This document shows, in pieces, positions 14,872-18,589 of a stretch of DNA of 18,589 bases. Made by a program: the position numbers and the translations under genes. Source of the stretch: GCA-001735895 sp964488685 (lineage in GTDB: Bacteria; Pseudomonadota; Gammaproteobacteria; GCA-001735895); assembly GCA_964488685.1 (NCBI GenBank), contig CAZAVY010000059.1, positions 1 through 18,589 on the forward strand, given 5' to 3'. Position 1 is the first letter of the stretch. Each line of letters opens with the position of its first letter. A model generated the notes under the pieces. That model had not been told where the DNA came from. It ran no database searches and saw only the letters and a program-made list of their open reading frames with translations.

Positions 14872-17800
14872 ATGAAGCTGCGAACGTTGGGACACCGCGT
14901 TGATAAAACCAGTCGCTATGGCTTGTTTGTCATGGGATTAAAACAGGCAGGTCTCGCTTGGGTTTTAATTTTCAGCGCAACCAGCACCTGGGCTGCGGAT
15001 GCGGCCTGTTTAGCCAGTTCATTTCCTGATGGGCTACAAACCCACGGGTCTCCTGACAGCATTCATATTGGCTACAATGCCCGGCTACTCGGTAACCCTG
15101 ACAATATCCTGGCCACACAAAATTATTCCCAAAACGGAGGATCCGGTTTACCCAGTTGCGGGACCCAGGATTGCGTTGCGGGTGTCAGTGCCGCGCAACA
15201 ATCGTTGCCTGGTTTTAACACTTCATCCAGCACCACAAATATTACAGTTGGCTGGCAATCACAGGCTACATTTGGGCAAAATGGGGATCGCCTTTACAAA
15301 AGAATTACCCTCAGTTCGCAAGCAACGCTAACCGCCGACGCGGTTTCGCATACCCCGGAAGATGAATACATTATTGATCAAATTAAATTGGGGTACAAAG
15401 CGACCCTCAATCTGCGCGAGGGTAACTACTGGATTCGAAAGCTGACAATGAGCAGTGAAGCCAGGATTAACGTGATCGGTACCGGCACCGTTAGATTATT
15501 GATTCAAGATTCATTATCGGTAGGCTACAAGGCACAACTGAATCCTGCCGTAGTCGGGGTTCCGGTGGATGCTAGCCAAATGTTGCTGGTGACTTACGGC
15601 AAGCTGCAAACGAGTAGCGAAGCCAGGATTAACGCCATTATTTATTCTGATGGTTCCGTTACACTGGGTTACAAGGCACAAATTGTCGGCGTCGTCTCTG
15701 CGACGAGCATTACTACCAGCAGCGAAGCCACGATCAATTATCAGGCGCCGGATGTGGCGAGTAATTTCGGGCCGTTCTGCCCGGGTGATCCAGTGGATCC
15801 ACCGATTTTGAGCATCAGTGATCCAACCAACAATAGTTTTACCAACGATGACCGGCAAACAATTCAGTTGGACTATAGCAGCGACGGCACCATCGACACC
15901 GATAGTATAGAGCTGACACTGGATTCGAATACGCTCGCAAACACCTGTATAGCGGACCAGACCTCGGCACAATGCACGCCGAACAGTTCGCTACCCGAAG
16001 GCGCGGTAACGATCGGCGCCACGGTAGAGGATACCGACGGACAAATCTCGAATTCGGCGGAAGTCGATTTCACCGTTGATACCACTCCACCGGTTGTCGT
16101 GATCGATAACCCCGTTGACAATTTGCAAACCAATGTTCCCCAGCAAACCGTTTCGGGCAATGTCAGCGAAACCGTGTCATCGCTGTTGCTCAATATCAAT
16201 AACAATGTCAACAGTATCACGCCTGATGCCAACAATGATTTCAGTGAAGCAACCACATTAGCCGAGGGTGTGAACCAGATTACTGTCAGCGCAAGCGATT
16301 TCGCGAGCAATCAGGGCAACGCCAGCCACCAGGTCACACTCGATACCGTTGTGCCCACCGTTGCAATTGAGGGACAGATAGATGTTGGGACCTATGTCAA
16401 TGGTCAGACCACGATTACCGGCGCAAATGGCAGTGTCGAGGCAAATTCAACCATCATCATCACAAACCTTCGAACCGGTGGAGTATTCACGGTACTCGCG
16501 GATGCCAATGGCGCCTTTAGCGCGACCGTGAACGGATTAGAAGGCGATGTTTATAGCATCGTGGTGCAAGATGCCGCGGGCAACCAAAGCACAGCGATAC
16601 AAGTGACCAATGAAGTCATTAATCTGCCACCAGTCATCAACTCTACCCCAACCATCGGCGGTACGATCGATGTCCCCTATACCTATCAAATCCAGGCGAC
16701 CGATCCGAACGGCGACACGCTAACCTACAGCTTCGATGACAAGCCTTTGGGTATGAATGTCGATGGCAACGGGCTGGTTAGCTGGACACCGATCAACGAT
16801 GGAGATTACCCGGTTACGATTCGGGTGAGCGATGGCAATGGGGGTGAAGTCACGCAAAGCTATTCGATCAATATCGTTGGCGAAGCAGCGCAAACGCCCA
16901 CCCTCAATAGCCTGGGTGATCAGACGGCGCTGCTTGGCCGAACGTTGACACTCCAACTAACCGCGTCCGATCCAGACAATGACGAAATCGAATTCTTCGT
17001 CGCTCCGCTGCCGCTCACAACCAACATGACACTGGATTCGAATTCAGGTCTGTTTACCTTTACCCCGGACGGGAATCAGGTGGGCAGCTACCCGCTGACC
17101 TTCATTGCGACCGATGGTCGCTTTATGGCGCAACAGACCATCACCATTACCGTGCCACCGCCCGCCGGCGTCACCCAACTGAGAGGTCAAGTTCTGACCA
17201 GTAACGATGCGCCATTACCCGGCGTGCGGCTGGAAATGGGCGGCGTCGAAACCCTGACCGATGCCAACGGCGATTTCTTTTTAGACAACCTTCCAGTCTC
17301 GGGACATGTACGACTGCTGGTTGATGGTAATGTGGTCGATCCGACCCTCGGCGCATTTGCTACCGTGCCTGAAATGATTCCGATCATTGCCGGAACCGAA
17401 AATTTACTCGAACCGGCTATCTTCCTGTTGCCGCTGGACATAGCCAGTGCTGACCCGGTTGACCCTGCTACCACCTCCATCATCACCAGTAGTCGTTTTA
17501 CGGAAGGCTTGAGTCTCACTGAACCTGTAACTCTGACGATTCCGCCCGGGCATGCCATCGATGATGCAACGGGATTGCCGTTTGTCGGTGATATCCATAT
17601 CTCCAGGGTCACTGATCCCACCAAGGGGCCAAGACCATTGCCGGAAGACTTTGACCTGTCCGTCTATATTGCCATCCAACCCTTTGGTGTGACTTACCCC
17701 ACTCCGGTTCCGATCTCTTTTCCAAACGTTGAGGATTTCCCTCCGGGTTCGCGTCTGGATTTCTTCGCCCTGGACCACGAGACCGGGGTTATGGAGAAGA

Positions 17801-18589
17801 TTGGTGAAGGTTTGGTTAGTGCCGATGGTAAAACGGTCGATTCGATCGGTGGTGTAGTCAAGAGTAATTCTTGGCATGGCATTGTGCCGCAGGCGCCTAG
17901 CGCGAGTACGAATGCTTCGCCAAACCAATCGGAGCCTGTTGGTAATGGCAATGGGTCATCGCTTGGAAACCCCCATATCGACTCCAATCCGGATGCCCCG
18001 CTTTGCCCTGCTTGCCAAATCGATAAGGAAACGGGCAATATGAAAGAATGGTATGTTCTACCGAAGTATTACTCTCTGCAAAAATCTCGTTCAATCAGAT
18101 TGGAATACAACAGCAACATTGCTGAACCTCGTCCCATATTGCCGATCATTTCGGGATTCGGTAATAGGGCACCGCCACCTGAATTAATGTCTCTACGCGT
18201 TAATATCGATGGGATCGATATGGGTGCCGAGATTTTCAGTGAGGTCAGGGTTGAGCCTTCCTCCATTATTGGGCAATTTAAAACCACCCGACCAGCAGTA
18301 CAGTTTAACGCGACCATGATCGATACTGGTTTGTATAACTATGATCTCGATGTGAATTGTTATTTCCCGATATCCCGGCGGCAGGAGACTGTGAGGGGTC
18401 AAGTGATTATCCACAATGAAAGTGCCAGTGTTTTCGGCTCTGGATGGTCGATCGCAGGCTTACAGCGAGTATATGAGCACAGTAGCGGTCGAGTCATGTT
18501 AACCGAAGGCACAGCAACCAGTTTAATTTTCGAACCCCTTACGACAACCCCGGATCCCGGCGATTTCGAATCCGCACCGGGTGAATTTT
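14872..18589 (+). CDS. Giant multidomain exported RHS-type protein, 3' end outside window
   Basis: The frame is open for 1239 codons and runs off the right edge. Residues 1-42 form a long signal peptide (cut near TSTWA/ADAACL; M21 is an alternative start). Residues 55-297 form a MshQ-like repeat region with alternating GYKA and SSEA strands (174, 194, 218, 248, 266, 283). Ig-like modules follow at about 304-404, 404-490 and 490-583; one opens with VDTTPPVV. Two putative Ig/cadherin-like modules are at about 584-672 (SFDDKPLGMNVDGNGLVSW) and 678-765. A carboxypeptidase-regulatory-like module is at about 768-830 (LTDANGDFFLDNLP). From about 1064 a block leads to SASVFGSGWSIAGLQRVYEH (about 1184-1203) and a GRVMLTEGTATSL stretch, the usual opening of an RHS/YD-repeat shell. 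It is the third gene of an exported cassette. Confidence 0.8.
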   Translation, partial: MKLRTLGHRVDKTSRYGLFVMGLKQAGLAWVLIFSATSTWAADAACLASSFPDGLQTHGSPDSIHIGYNARLLGNPDNILATQNYSQNGGSGLPSCGTQDCVAGVSAAQQSLPGFNTSSSTTNITVGWQSQATFGQNGDRLYKRITLSSQATLTADAVSHTPEDEYIIDQIKLGYKATLNLREGNYWIRKLTMSSEARINVIGTGTVRLLIQDSLSVGYKAQLNPAVVGVPVDASQMLLVTYGKLQTSSEARINAIIYSDGSVTLGYKAQIVGVVSATSITTSSEATINYQAPDVASNFGPFCPGDPVDPPILSISDPTNNSFTNDDRQTIQLDYSSDGTIDTDSIELTLDSNTLANTCIADQTSAQCTPNSSLPEGAVTIGATVEDTDGQISNSAEVDFTVDTTPPVVVIDNPVDNLQTNVPQQTVSGNVSETVSSLLLNINNNVNSITPDANNDFSEATTLAEGVNQITVSASDFASNQGNASHQVTLDTVVPTVAIEGQIDVGTYVNGQTTITGANGSVEANSTIIITNLRTGGVFTVLADANGAFSATVNGLEGDVYSIVVQDAAGNQSTAIQVTNEVINLPPVINSTPTIGGTIDVPYTYQIQATDPNGDTLTYSFDDKPLGMNVDGNGLVSWTPINDGDYPVTIRVSDGNGGEVTQSYSINIVGEAAQTPTLNSLGDQTALLGRTLTLQLTASDPDNDEIEFFVAPLPLTTNMTLDSNSGLFTFTPDGNQVGSYPLTFIATDGRFMAQQTITITVPPPAGVTQLRGQVLTSNDAPLPGVRLEMGGVETLTDANGDFFLDNLPVSGHVRLLVDGNVVDPTLGAFATVPEMIPIIAGTENLLEPAIFLLPLDIASADPVDPATTSIITSSRFTEGLSLTEPVTLTIPPGHAIDDATGLPFVGDIHISRVTDPTKGPRPLPEDFDLSVYIAIQPFGVTYPTPVPISFPNVEDFPPGSRLDFFALDHETGVMEKIGEGLVSADGKTVDSIGGVVKSNSWHGIVPQAPSASTNASPNQSEPVGNGNGSSLGNPHIDSNPDAPLCPACQIDKETGNMKEWYVLPKYYSLQKSRSIRLEYNSNIAEPRPILPIISGFGNRAPPPELMSLRVNIDGIDMGAEIFSEVRVEPSSIIGQFKTTRPAVQFNATMIDTGLYNYDLDVNCYFPISRRQETVRGQVIIHNESASVFGSGWSIAGLQRVYEHSSGRVMLTEGTATSLIFEPLTTTPDPGDFESAPGEF
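15391..15741 (+). repeat. Alternating GYKA / SSEA coding repeat in the MshQ-like region
   Basis: Within the giant gene, heptads GYKATLN (nt 15391), SSEARIN (15451), GYKAQLN (15523), SSEARIN (15613), GYKAQIV (15667) and SSEATIN (15718) alternate strictly. At DNA level the GAAGCCAGGATTAAC segment is identical in two SSEA copies and TACAAGGCACAA in two GYKA copies. More diverged relatives occur earlier (GYNARLL near 15070, SSQATLT near 15313). The spacing fits rungs of a beta-solenoid. Confidence 0.7.

Noticed and set aside
15514..18414. Several minus-strand open frames of 60-174 codons
   Set aside because: All lie inside the giant plus-strand gene, whose frame is uninterrupted and full of recognisable Ig-like and RHS features.

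Overview
The window reads as a chromosomal piece of a Gram-negative proteobacterium, most likely a gammaproteobacterium (inference). It carries an outer-membrane secretin of the Tad type, a lipoprotein with a lipobox, Sec signal peptides and a MshQ-like surface protein; base composition looks close to balanced GC/AT. No rRNA, tRNA, CRISPR array or transposase gene is visible.

Region 1 (about 11271 down to 166, minus strand) is one long, tightly packed Tad/Flp tight-adherence pilus operon. In transcription order it holds a Flp-type major pilin, a TadG-like protein, a TadE-like protein cut by an in-frame TAA, an exported protein of unknown function, a second small Flp-like prepilin, CpaB/RcpC, the RcpA/CpaC secretin, a TadA/CpaF ATPase with an N-terminal FHA domain, TadB, TadC, a DUF192 protein, the TPR lipoprotein TadD, and TadE. 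Most junctions overlap by 1-4 bases or are separated by 1-15 bases, so translation is probably coupled throughout. Strong Shine-Dalgarno sites are seen only before flp and before cpaB. TadZ/CpaE, the prepilin peptidase TadV/CpaA and RcpB are not in the window.

Region 2 (about 11272-12097) is the boundary. It holds the flp upstream region with nested inverted repeats, a 142-residue minus-strand protein of unknown function with a hydrophobic N-terminus, and an AT-rich divergent intergenic stretch.

Region 3 (12098 to the right edge, plus strand) is a run of three consecutive exported proteins: an Ig/IPT-like protein with one isolated YD (RHS-type) motif and tandem VGV repeats; a glycine-rich, probably beta-helical protein; and a giant open frame that runs off the window after at least 1239 codons. 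The giant protein starts with a MshQ-like repeat region, continues through several Ig/cadherin-like modules and a carboxypeptidase-regulatory-like module, and ends in the block that normally opens an RHS/YD-repeat shell. The three genes probably form one secreted RHS cassette, possibly a polymorphic toxin or adhesin, whose decisive C-terminus lies outside the window.

Working together (inference): region 1 builds an inner-membrane ATPase/platform (TadABC), a periplasmic/outer-membrane channel (RcpC, RcpA, TadD) and a fibre of Flp pilin with TadE/TadG-type minor pilins. Region 3 encodes large surface or secreted proteins. Both point to adhesion, surface colonisation or contact-dependent interaction.
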